From Talinum fruticosum (Eukaryota; Streptophyta; Magnoliopsida; Caryophyllales; Talinaceae), in NCBI GenBank assembly GCA_021018815.1, contig JAITYX010000129.1, forward strand, positions 919,274-983,273: a DNA stretch of 64,000 nucleotides. The letters are read 5' to 3'. Position 1 is the first letter of the stretch, and the number at the start of each line of letters is the position of its first letter. The translations under genes were made by a program, and so were the position numbers. This document shows, in pieces, positions 23,093 through 34,161 of the stretch. A model generated the notes under the pieces. That model had not been told where the DNA came from, ran no database searches, and saw nothing but the letters and a program-made list of their open reading frames with translations.

Positions 23093-25342
23093 TGTTAAGT
23101 CGTATTTTATACATATTTTTAATAGTTATTTAGTTTATATTATATAGTTTATTTTATCTAATTCATCCTATTTTGTTTATTTATAGATAATTATCGAATA
23201 AAGTGGGGAAGAAGAGAAAAGACGTTAAAAGTGGGTTTTTAGCTACCGACAAACATCCAAGAAAAAATGAAGTCGGTCAATAAAAATAATGTCATAAAAT
23301 ATTTATTTTATGATATTTTATTTTATGAACTCCTAATTGGAAGAGAAAAGGAAGCTTGGAAGAGAAAAGGAAACTTAGAAGAGAAGGAAGAGGAATAACC
23401 CTAACTCCTTCACCATATATATATTAGTCATCATGGAGGAAAAAGGGACACCCTTCTCACATCAGCCCTTGCCCTCACATCAGCCGCCGCCCACCTTCCT
23501 TCCCTTGCTGCCGGACACACCAAGCAGCCAGCCACACGTTCGCTGCCCACACAAGCAGCCACCCTAGCTGCTTCCTTTGCTGCCCACATCACAGCTCACA
23601 CATGCCTATCCTTGGCTACTCATCAACCTCTCACGCCTTCCCTTATCCCACGCCGTCAACCCTTGCTGCTCATCACGTCTCCTCTTTATCATAATCATCC
23701 TCATCACCTTCTTACTTTCTTAATCACCCATCATCATCATAACTCCCCACCATCACCTTCTTCATCATCACTATGGTAGGAATATTTTATTATTGTAATT
23801 TTTATTTTAAAGACTTTATTTTTATTATTAGTTTAATATTAAAGATGATATTTTTATTTAGTTTATGTGTCCCAAATTACATTATGTTTGAGTAGTTTTT
23901 TTTATACTTAGTATAATCTACTTGAAACCATGTTAAATTATTTATTTTGAAACAAAGTTTCGATCTTTATTGTCTTATTGATTCGATCCATGATTCTATG
24001 ATAATTTGATTTAATGTTTATGATTTTATGTCTAATTAATTGGAGTGCACACTAATTAGTTTTATATAAATTCATATAATAGTTTAAAGGATTTAAGTAC
24101 GTAATCGCTTGATCTTTTAGACATAAGTATCACCCTAATTAATTATAGATGGCTTATACCCATCTCTTTTAATTAGGAAATTATTATACATCTTTCTTAA
24201 ATCGATTTACTAGTAGATTGGTTATTAGGTGTTAGATGATATTTTTCTAATACTTAATGCTCTAATTTGATTAAATTCTAGTGCTCGTGCTAGGGTTATC
24301 AATATTTGTAGGGTTTATATTAGGGTTAGGCCTAAGTAAACTAATAACTAAGGAAAAATGGGGAAGATCCTCTAGTGGTTGTCTTCTACAATTTAGCTCA
24401 TGGGTAGATCAATTTGTGTGTTAATGATAAATAATAATTTGCAGGGTGGATATAGATTATACTAAGTGTTTTTATAAATTTGATATCTTTGATAATTATT
24501 TGTTTGCTTTTTAATTATTTTCTTTAGTTTGTCAATTTTTATTTACAAAGTTATAATCTTTTATTATTAATTTCTTGACCCCCTCCCTAAAGATCAGTAT
24601 TTTAGGTTAGTTTTAGTGATTTTATTTTAATTTAATTGTGAGTCTTTATATATTTTAATTTTCAGATTATTTTTCCGTCAGCTTTTATTATTTTTGAGTC
24701 AGTTTGTTAGAAATTAGTTTAAAAATAGTTGCTTTTATTATTTCTTGTGTTTAATCTTCTTTTAGGATTTAGATAGAGTCCTAATTTGATGTGATTAAAT
24801 TTTAGAATTTTTGGAATTAATTTGATAATTTTTCAGATTTAATTCTTGAATTTAATTACTCGTAGTTTTTAGTTAAATAATTTCGTAAATTTGATTTTAA
24901 AATTTATTTTTATATTTTTAGGGTCTGGTTAGGTTTAGAAAATTAGTGTTAATATTATAGGTAATTTTAGTATTTATTTTCGTAATTAATTTAATGCAGA
25001 ATTTTACTTATTTAATTTTCTGTTTTAGAATTTGTTTATTTTCTGATTTAGTTTTCTGTTTTAATAATTCTAAAAATATACAAAAACTATTTCTGGGATA
25101 TTGTAGTTTTATTATTCTGTATAAATTATTTATTTAGTTGTTAGATAATTTTCTATGATTTTTAGTTATTGATTTTAATTTATATTTTCTATTTTGTTTT
25201 TAAGAGTAGTAAATTTAATTAGATTAAAGCTTGAGTGTTATTATATCTTTCCTCGTGGATTCGATCCCTACTTCCGTATGCTATATTGTTATTTATAAGC
25301 CTAAGTAGTGGTTTAATTTGTTGCTGTACGACAAGCCTAACA
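23093..25342 (+). repeat. 5' LTR of F
   Basis: TGTTAAGTCGT...CCTAACA, 2250 bp. Near-identical over its length to the 3' LTR by eye, with scattered substitutions and short indels. A TATA-like atatatatat at about 23414-23425 precedes a C-rich stretch. Confidence 0.9.
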
Positions 25343-25344
25343 AA

Positions 25345-25367
25345 TTTTGGTGCAGTTGCTTAGGGAA
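25345..25367 (+). other. Primer binding region of F
   Basis: ttttggtgcagttgcttagg follows the LTR and resembles the Athila TTTTGGCGCCGTTGCCGGGG-type site with several C-to-T-like changes. Confidence 0.65.
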
Positions 25368-25467
25368 AGAAAATAATAGTTGTTAGTTTTATTTAATTTT
25401 GATTTACTATTTTTATTACTTCGTGTGACTTTAATAGTTTCTTTTCGTAGTTTAATTTTTTAGTGTT

Positions 25468-26589
25468 TTGTTTTATTTTGATAAAGAGCATACATTTTAC
25501 AAAGTTGAGCCAAATAAGTGTTTCCAATTGTATTTACGTAAGTTCGAAATTATTGAGATGACTTCTTTACGTGAGCTTGCTGCACCTAAATTGGATACAC
25601 AATTTCTACCTATCTTATATCCTGTATTGGACCGACCACTAAAATTGAACTCTGGATTTTTAAATATGTTACTTAAATTTCATGGACTGCCTCGTGAGGA
25701 CCCATATCGTCATATCAATGAATTTTATTATTACATGTTCCACTATATAATTTGAGGGAATCACCCAAGACCAAATTAAGTTGAGAGTCTTTCCCTTTTC
25801 ACTTCCGGATACGGCTCAAGATTGGTTTTATTGCCTACCCCTGCAACATTCACTACATGGACCCAAATTCATACAGACATTGTTAGAGAAAGTTTTTCCT
25901 GCATCTAGGATAGGGTCCATTAGAAAGAAAATTTGTGGCATTAAACAAATGATTAGGGAGACTTTTTCCGAATATTGGGAGCGTTTTGATAAATTATGTG
26001 CTAGTTGTCCCCAACATCAAATTTTGTGAGCATTTATTGATTCAATATTTTTATAAAGGTTTATTGTTAATAGATAGAAAGATGGTAGATGTTGCTAGTG
26101 GAGGGACCTTGTTTAATAAAACTCCAACTCGAGGCTAGAGAATTGTTTAATATTATGGCCCAAAATACTCAACAATTTGGAATGGGAGATACCCAATTTA
26201 GGAATGTTAATGAGTTCAATTTAGGTCCATTTGTAGAGACCCAGTTGTCCCAAATTACTCGTTATGTTGAATAAATTGGTGCACGAGAGAAGAAGTAGTA
26301 GTTTGTAGTATTTGTCTGTTTAGAGGGTCATGTTGCTAATTCATGCCCTACACAACAAAGAGGGCATGTGAATGCTATTTTTTCCAACCAAGGTCGAATG
26401 AATTATAACATATTCTCGAACACTTATGAAGAATGGAGTGACTACTCTAACCTTAGGAATGGATTTCAAGAAAACCCTCTAGAATTTGATCAATCCATTA
26501 CTCAGGACAAAACTAATTATCTTTTAGAGCAAATCATTAAGAAGATGGATGACCGGAAAAGGAGACTGACCTTAGGTTCCAAAGCTTAG
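25468..26589 (+). pseudogene. Athila-like gag of F
   Basis: Reading through stops: LNMLLKFHGLPREDPYRHIN, then LRVFPFSLPDTAQDWFYCLP, then ISEYWERFDKLCASCPQH-type segments. This is the Athila gag pattern (FHGL..ENPY..L..F, L.LFPFSL.D.A..WL, FYQ.WERFK.LL..CPHH). There is an in-frame stop at 25753-25755 and several frameshifts beyond 26029. Gag would assemble the particle. ORF 26368-26589 covers its decayed C-terminal part. Confidence 0.85.
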
Positions 26590-26591
26590 AG

Positions 26592-27161
26592 ATGACCATT
26601 GAGCGGGTTCAAGAGAGACAGACTGTCAATGATACCATAATTAGCAACCTCCAAGCCCAAATGCAATCTCAACCTTTCCAAGATCCAAAAGAAAATGTGA
26701 GTGTCATAACACATAATAGTGGGAAAGAGTTAGAGGAACCTAGGAAAAACATAGAGGTAGAACCAGAATTAGAGGTTAAGGAATCTGAACTTGACCTAAA
26801 TAAAGATAAGGCCTCTAATGCTAAGGAAATAGGTGAAAATAAGAAATATCATTACAAGCCTATCCCAACTTTTCCTAGTAGAATGATAAGCACAACTCCT
26901 AAGATAGACGAGGCAATTGAAGATATCATAGAAATATCTAGGAAGACAGAAAGAAACATTCCTCTTTTAGATACCATGAAACGAGAACCTCGTTATGCTA
27001 AGTTCCTTAAAGATCTATTCACGAACAAATTAAAATTGAAAAGGAACAAAAAAGGTAAGTGTGGGGAGAATACATCTGCTCTTTTCCAAAAGAAATCTCC
27101 CACTAATTGTAAGTATGCAGGAGACCGAGATCAATTTAGTGTGGAAAATCCAACTGAATGA
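26592..27161 (+). pseudogene. Athila gag-protease linker ORF of F (189 codons, open)
   Basis: The longest open plus-strand reading frame inside F. It is Glu/Lys-rich, with coiled-coil-like residues 1-90, then PIPTFPSRM and NIPLLDTMKREPRYAKFLKD. That last motif is the well-conserved Athila sequence just before the protease. Where protease would start it changes to GKCGENTSALFQKK and stops at 27161. Remaining open while upstream gag is broken may be chance or recent age. I infer no separate function. Confidence 0.75.
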
Positions 27162-28529
27162 TCCTTGAGCTACAAAGGTATCGAGCCAAAGACGGTAAAT
27201 AAAGGCGCTGGTTGGGAGGCAACCCAACATTTTCGAGGAAGTTTCTATAATTTTTATTTTATTTTTACTTTTATTTTTATTTGGCATGCATTAGGGACAA
27301 TGCTTAAATTAAGTGTGGGGAGTGCATCCTGCATTTTAATTTTATGCATTTATTTTTTTTGAAAAAAATTAATGTCTTTCTTGTGAAGAAACGCATGAAC
27401 ATGAATATATGCTAGGTCAACTTGCTTAAAATTTTTCTGTTTATAGTTTTTCTTTCCCTTTGAAAGTGAGAAATTTGAACATGTTTATTGTCATTCGAGT
27501 TGTTTGAGCTGATCCTCATGTATTTCTCCAATTAGTGACAATCATAATTTTTTATGTCAGATTGATCATGTTATATAATCGTGATAGAGGCAATAAATTG
27601 ACTTAAACCGTTCACCTAGACTACCGAACTTAACAGATTGACTCATTAAAAATATGATTTTTCTTGTCTTGCCTATAAAGTTTAGAATATGTTGGTTTAC
27701 CAACATAGGTTAGTTCAAGTGGTACGGCATTTGTTCCCCTTAAGTGCCTTGTGTATGGAAAAGACCTGTGCTAGAAGAGTCAACCCAGTTAAGGGCCGTT
27801 TACAACTCGAAATATGCCAACAAATAAAAAAAATGTTAGTCCGACAACATGGGTCGGAGTTGGTGGCTCGACACCATTTCCCCTTAAGTTTAGGTCTCAA
27901 GTTGAGCCTTATGAATGGAGTAACCCATGCTAGGAGAGTCATGCCCCTTTTGGGCTGATCAATGGCTCGAACCATACTAACGAAAAGAAAAAGAAAATAA
28001 TAGAGTATTAACTCCAGCACCTCTGTTTGGGTGAGTGAGAGACAGGGAGTGTTATATTTCGAGACCCTATATAGGCCTCGAATATGTGCTTGAATGGAGT
28101 TATATATATATATATATTTAAAAAAAAGGAAGTTTGCAAAACAAGTTTATTATCGATTTTGAGTGAGTTATATATCTGCTGATTCGAGTGTCTCCGTAAC
28201 CATATCGCACCTTAATTTTTCCCATTCTAAAATATTTTAGACCTCTTGACCGAAATGTACATGTTTGAAAAAGATGGATAATTTTTTACTATTGCTTAAA
28301 TGAAAGAGATATTGTGAGGCTGATGAATAAACTCTCTGATGATAATGAAATGTTTAGTTTTTTTTTCACTTGCTTGGGAAAGACAAATTTTCATCAAACT
28401 ATTTTCCAAAGTAAGGGAAACCTAATGTATACTTTATGTTTTATGTATATCTTTATATGAAAGCGTATTATTAGATCGAGTCTTAGATTTCTTTGCACGA
28501 GGACGTCCAAAGTCTAAGTGTGGAGGATT
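27162..28529 (+). other. F 3' noncoding region and polypurine tract
   Basis: Contains the Athila 3' hallmark cgctggttgggaggcaaccc (27208-27227), aagtgtggggagtgc (about 27312), and a pair of diverged repeats around ttccccttaag (27690-27830 and 27831-27965). It ends with aagtgtggaggatt (28516-28529) right before the 3' LTR. Confidence 0.75.
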
Positions 28530-30799
28530 TGTTAAGTCGTATTTTATACGTATTTTTAGTAGTTATTTAGTTTATATTATATAGTTTATTTTATCTAATT
28601 CATCCTATTTTGTTTATTTATAGGTAATTATCAAATAAGTGGGGAAGAAGAGAAAAGACGTTAAAAGTGGGTTTTTAGCTACTGACAAGCATCCAAGAAA
28701 AACCATGAAGTCGGTAAATAAAAATAATATGTCATAAAATATTTATTTTATGATATTTTATTTATGAACTCCTAATTGGAAGAGAAAAGGAAGCTTGGGA
28801 GAGAAAAGAAAACTTAAAAGAGAAGGAAGAGGAATAACCCTTACTCCTCACCATATATATACTGCTTATCATCATGGACGAAAAACGGACACCCTTCTCA
28901 CATCAACCCATGCCCTCATATCAGCCGCTGCCCACCTTCATTCCCTTGCTGCCGGACACACCAAGCAGCCAGCCACACACTTGCTGCCTCCTCACGTTCG
29001 CTGCCCACACAAGTAGCCACCGTAGCTGCCTCCTTCGCTGCCCACATCACAGCTAACACATGCCTATCCTTAGCTACTCATCAACCTCTCACGCCTTCCC
29101 TTATCCCACGCCGTCAACCCTTGCTGCTCATCACGTCTCCTCTTTATCATAATCATCCTCATCACCTTCTTACTTTCTTAATCACCCATCATCATCATAA
29201 CTCTCCATCATCACCTTCTTCATCATCACTATATTATGGTAGTAATTTTATTATTGTAATTTTTATTTTAAAGACTTTATGTTTATTGTTAGTTTAATAT
29301 TAAAGATGATATTTTTATTTAGTTTATGTGTCCCAAATTACATTATGTTTGAGTAGTTTTTTTATACTTAGCATAATCTACTTGAAACCATGTTAAATTA
29401 TTTATTTTGAAACAAAGTTTCGATCTTTATTGTCTTATTGATTCGATCCATGATTCTATGATAATTTGATTTTAATGTTTATGATTTTATGTCTAATTAA
29501 TTGGAGTGCACACTAATTAGTTTTATATAAATTCATATGATAGTTTAAAGGGTTTAAGTACGTAATCGCTTGATCTTTTAGACATAAGTATCACCCTAGT
29601 TAATCATAGATGACTCATACCCATCTCTTTTAATTAGGAAATTATTATACATCCTTCTTAAATCGATTTACTAGTAGATTGGTTATTAAGTGGTAGATGA
29701 TGTTTTTCTAATACTTAATGCTCTAATTTGATTAAATTCTAGTACTCATGCTAGGGTTATCTATAGTAGTAGAGTTTATATTAGGGTTAGGCCTAAGTAA
29801 ACTAATAACTAAGGAAAAATGGGGAAGATCCGCTAGTGGTTGTCTTCTACGGTTTAGCTCATTGGTAGATCAATTGGTGTGTTAATAATAAATAATAATT
29901 TGCATGGTGGATATAGATTATACTAAGTGTTTTTATAAATTTGATATCTTTGATAATTATTTGTTTGCTTTTTAATTATTTTCTTTAGTTTGTCAATTTT
30001 TATGTACAAAGTTATAATCTTTTATTATTAATTTCTTTAGCCCCCTAAAGATCAGTATTTCAGGTTAGTTTTAGTAATTTTATTTTAATTTAATTGTGAG
30101 TCTTTATATATTTTAATTTTCAGATTATTTTTACTGTCAGTTTTTATTATTTTTGAGTCGGTTTGTTAGAAATTAGTTTAAAAATAGTTGCTTTTATTAT
30201 TTCTCGTGTTTTATCTTCTTTTAGGATTTAGATAGAGTCCTAATTTGATGTGATTAAATTTAGAATTTTTGGAATTAATTTGATAATTTTTCAGATTTAA
30301 TTCTTGAATTTAATTACTGTAGTTTTTAGTTAAATAATTTCGTAAATTCGATTTTAAAATTTATTTTTATATTTTTAGGGTCTGGTTAGGTCTAGAAAAT
30401 TAGTGTTAATATTATAGGTAATTTTAGTATTTATTTTCGTAATTAATTTAATGCAGAATTTTACTTATTTAATTTTTTGTTTTAGAATTTGTTTATTTTC
30501 TGTTTTAGTTTTCTGTTTTAATAATTGTAAAAAATATACAAAAATATTTCTGGGATATTGTAGTTTTATTATTCTGTATAAATTATTTATTTAGTTGTTA
30601 GATAATTTTCTATGATTTTTAATTATTGATTTTAATTTATATTTTCTATTTTGTTTTTAAGGGTAGTAAATTTAATTAGATTAAAGCTTGCGTGTTATTA
30701 TATCTTTCCTCGTGGATTCGATCCCTACTTCCGTATGCTATATTGTTATTTATAAGCCTAAGTAGTGGTTTAATTTGTTGCTGTACGACAAGCTTAACA
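28530..30799 (+). repeat. 3' LTR of F
   Basis: TGTTAAGTCGT...CTTAACA, 2270 bp; followed by the target duplication ctact and the second half of E gag. Confidence 0.9.
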
Positions 30800-30804
30800 C
30801 TACT

Positions 30805-31185
30805 AGTGCTAGAACATCTGTGGGTGGAAATGTGAATTATGTGAATTTGAGAAACAACCAAAGGGGTGTTGGGCAAGGGCAAGTTGGTGATAATGTTAGT
30901 GATATGGCAAGAAAGTCATGCCATTGCTGTCACAAGGTTCACGGAGGAATGGAATGCTACGTGATAGCTGGGAAATGTTTCAAATGTGGGGAAAAGGGAC
31001 ATATTTCTAGGAATAGTCCTCGGAAAAACAATGAGCAAGTTGTGGAGGCGGTAGGTACTAAGAGGCCACACCAAATTGAAGGAACTAGCTCGCAACCGCA
31101 AAACAAGAGGACTGGGTATGACAAGAGTAGTGAGCCTCCACTTACCATGGGCATAGTCTTCAACATCATGGAACCATACCCATAA
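30805..31185 (+). pseudogene. E gag, C-terminal part with zinc knuckles
   Basis: Continues the gag cut at 23092. It is open from before the insertion border to the stop at 31183-31185. CHCCHKVHGGMEC-type and CFKCGEKGHISRNS knuckles are present; the last position of CX2CX4HX4C is Ser instead of Cys, shared with the 18712 copy. It ends SEPPLTMGIVFNIMEPYP. The GIVF near the end resembles the GRVF seen just before protease in Tekay pol, which would place the deletion junction there (inference). Confidence 0.8.
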
Positions 31186-31246
31186 GATCCTAGGTAACTC
31201 AAGTTTCAAGTTTCGAGGATGAAACTTTTTATAAGTGAGGGAGAAA

Positions 31247-34161
31247 TGTAATATCCGAAAAATTAAGGTGCTTGCTTGATAAAGAACTAAATTATTAAAA
31301 GTTAAAATGAAATTTTTGAATTAGTGAATTATACTATTCGAGTCAAAATGAAAACCCGACAGTTTAAACCCAAGCATGAATCAACTAAAATTGCGCCTTG
31401 TGATATTAATTTTGGCCCAATTACATAACATGCCCTAAACACAAGAAAATGAAGTAATAAAAACAAAATACTGAAAATGAAAAAGAAAAAAAAAAAGGAA
31501 AGGGGAAGAGAGGCAGTGGAAGATAAACATAATCTAGCAAGTTGTGTTGGCAAAGGGAACAAGAAGAATTTTGGGGTGCAATTAAAATTGAGAAGCAAAT
31601 TTACAAAGGTGTTGAAAGGAGAGGGAGAGAGAGAAAAAGTTAAAGATAAACCCGAAACAATAAAAGAAGAGAGAGAGCAACTAGGAATTTGAATAGAACG
31701 AGAGCGAAACCGAACGAGAGGAAGACGAGGTAGAAAAGCGAAAGAGCGATTGAGGAAAGTAGGGAAAGCAAGAGAGGGGCTGGAAAAAAAAAGAGCGTAG
31801 CAAGGGGCTGGAAGATAAAACCAGCTGAGGAAAAATGAGAGAGAGGAAGATGAGATCAAGAGCTCGAGGGAGGCAAAAGTAGAGAAACAGAAGAGGGTAA
31901 ATTAGAGCAGAAAGGAAGATGAGGCGGTTCAAACGTGCCTGTCCGAATGGCGAGCGAAAGAATGATGGTCGGCGAGCGAGAGGAGGGAGGCGGTGATATC
32001 GGACTAGAACCGAGACTTGGGGCAAGGGTAGTAAGGATTGAGGCAAAGGGCAGGTGAAAGAAGTCGGGAGGAAGAAGAAAAGAAAGAAAAATACGCCAAT
32101 CGAAATCCTATCAAACCCAAATTCTTAGATCCCTAAGAATTAAAAGTGAGTAATTCAACTCTTCTCCTACAGGTAAAAACGAATTAGGTCAACTAACTGG
32201 GAAAATTGATGCATGATTTGTAGCTCTAGGCTGAATTGAAGAAGATAGAGACCTAAAATCACTAAATTAGCAACTCGCAAATTGGAAAGCATGTTATGAT
32301 TTATGTGATGTTTAATTCATGAATTTAATGATGTTTGAGTATTTTTGAGCATGATTATTAAGTTGTATATTGAGAATTTGATGAAATTAGCTTCAACAGA
32401 ATTAGTGAGAAAAATAAGAATTCTCCTACAGGTAATTACGTCTGCTTGTCCGAATTTTAGCGACTTCAAGAGTAGCCCAAAGTTTATGAAACTTTTACAA
32501 CAATTTATCATAGATTTCGGTAAAAATTTGGTATGCGTTGGATGAGTATCTTAGAAGATATGGATTTTTTAGTGAAAATGTATTGTTTTCGGCGAGATTG
32601 GGGCTGATTGAGTAATCAGGTTAAGAACCGAAATTTAAGAAGCTTTATGGATAGAATAAGAGATATATAATGATTAAGGAAAGTTATAGAACCATAAACC
32701 ACCTATGCGCGGTAATACGCAATCGTGAAACGATAAGTTCATTAATTAGAAGTCCTAATTGAGATGCTTATGTTATGATGTGTTTATCTTAAAGTATTAT
32801 AAATGATATAAGCATGTCGATATGGGTTATATTGATTGTATTTGAGTTGGAACATGTTTATGTGAATTGTTGGTTGTGATGTTGTTACTTATGAAGTTAT
32901 TGAACATGATTTATATAAACTAAGTGTATCTTGTTGATAAGTGATAAGAAAATAATAAGAAAATAAGAAGTATAAACAAGTAAAGAAGGGAAAAAGGATT
33001 GTGTTATTGATTTAAGACCCCATGAATTAAAGAACTCACGGAAGCTATGGCTATAGAAGTGCCTGTCAATTAAAGCCACGAATTATTTTGCTTCCACCTA
33101 TTATTGACAATATGCATCCTTTGGAGTTTGAGGCCACTAATTATTTTGCCTCCAAGAACCGAGCCCACATGTTATTTTGGCTCCAAGAATTAAAGAACCG
33201 AGTCTTTAGAGCGGGACATAAATCTTCTTTCCACTCGAATTAATATGACTTAAGTCAAGAAGTATGATATTACGAAATAAATGATTATGCATGATGTTTT
33301 ACGAAGAAAAATCAATGATTTACATTATGATTGAATGCATGAATGAGCTCAATAAGCGGAATGAATCCTAATGTCATAAGAAATTAATATAATTTAAGAC
33401 GAGAACTATGATATAACCGATTTACGTGCTAAATGGCTTACATGATGAATGATTACATGATGTATTTGTATAGAACTAATGAATAAAGTATTTATTGGTT
33501 GAATTCATGAATAGATGATGTTATGTGTCAATCTCAGCCGGTATGTTTGTTAAGCTTAGTATCTTGCGTGCCTCAAGCATGTTTACTCCGAATCACATGT
33601 TATGAGTAAATATCTAACTTACATGCTTTAGTTAATGAACTAATGTGCAATGTGAAACAAGGGGTTGGGTTTGGGTTATTCACTAGGCTCATGGAACTCA
33701 TCACCTCACCAACATTTTTAGGTACCGAAGTGAGTGACTTGTGGCTTTCAAAAGAAGCGAGACTAGCGAATAGGAGATTCCAGGCTTGTTATATGTTTTA
33801 TGTTTCCAAGATGTAAAGACCTGTTGTATGTTGAAATAGAAAGTTGATTATAAATATAAAAGACTCATGTGTTTAGTCTAAGCGTGGGGCTCGTTGAGTT
33901 GTGTTGTGAATACTCCAAGCGTGTGGCTCGTTGTGTTTATGAATGTGTTTTGTGTAGGGTTAAGGCTTTAAGCTTATGGAATTAGCCATATTACGGATGA
34001 AACTCTGCCGAAATTTTCAGGAAAACCTTTGAAATATAGAAACACACTTCTGTCATTTTAAGAGAAAAGTTAGTAAACCTCATTTAAAGTCCTAAGAAGC
34101 TCGAGGGGTTCCTATGGGTGAACCTTGGATACGCCGACCTGGGTCGGGGTGGGGTGTTACA
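31247..34161 (+). repeat. LTR-b (3' LTR of E)
   Basis: TGTAATATCCG start after agtgagggagaaa, TGTTACA end, 2915 bp. Same architecture as LTR-a: purine-rich block 31440-32095, TATA at 33851-33860. The following sequence is a Tat gag remnant, not a primer site, so it is the outer LTR. Confidence 0.85.
31440..32095 (+). repeat. Purine-rich block in LTR-b
   Basis: A/G-dominated plus strand. It aligns with the block in LTR-a but carries a shorter GA run, so the strand bias is kept although the exact simple repeat is not. Confidence 0.8.

Larger units (their letters stand above)
23093..30799 (+). mobile_element. Athila-like gypsy element F: two LTRs, gag, no pol
   Basis: Complete insertion of 7707 bp with direct LTRs and a perfect 5-bp target duplication ctact (23088-23092 and 30800-30804). 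The empty site is visible in the related gag copy at 18793 (ggctactagtgctag). The internal 3.19 kb has an Athila-type primer region, gag, the Athila gag-to-protease linker and the Athila 3' noncoding hallmarks (gggaggcaacccaac near 27214; gtgtggggag near 27310). Protease, RT, RNase H and integrase are absent. Confidence 0.9.
19235..34161 (+). mobile_element. Tekay/Del-like gypsy element E: long LTRs, gag only, split by Athila-like F
   Basis: Two LTRs of about 2.97 and 2.92 kb in direct orientation flank an internal region of only about 1.33 kb after removing F. The internal part holds a primer site, a gag with zinc knuckles and a polypurine tract. There is no trace of protease core, reverse transcriptase, RNase H, integrase or chromodomain. 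Two other copies in the window (18712-19234 and 37184-46437) share the same gag-to-3'-end junction, so the deletion predates their spread. Lineage assignment to Tekay/Del rests on gag and the TGTAACATCC LTR start. Confidence 0.8.

Noticed and set aside
28795..29016. Plus-strand His/Ala/Pro-rich ORF
   Set aside because: Lies inside the F 3' LTR and is broken in the near-identical 5' LTR at 23360-23580.
31329..31859. 176-codon minus-strand ORF rich in Ser, Leu and Phe
   Set aside because: It is the complement of the purine-rich LTR block, where stops are rare by composition. The parallel ORFs in the other LTRs do not keep the same protein sequence.
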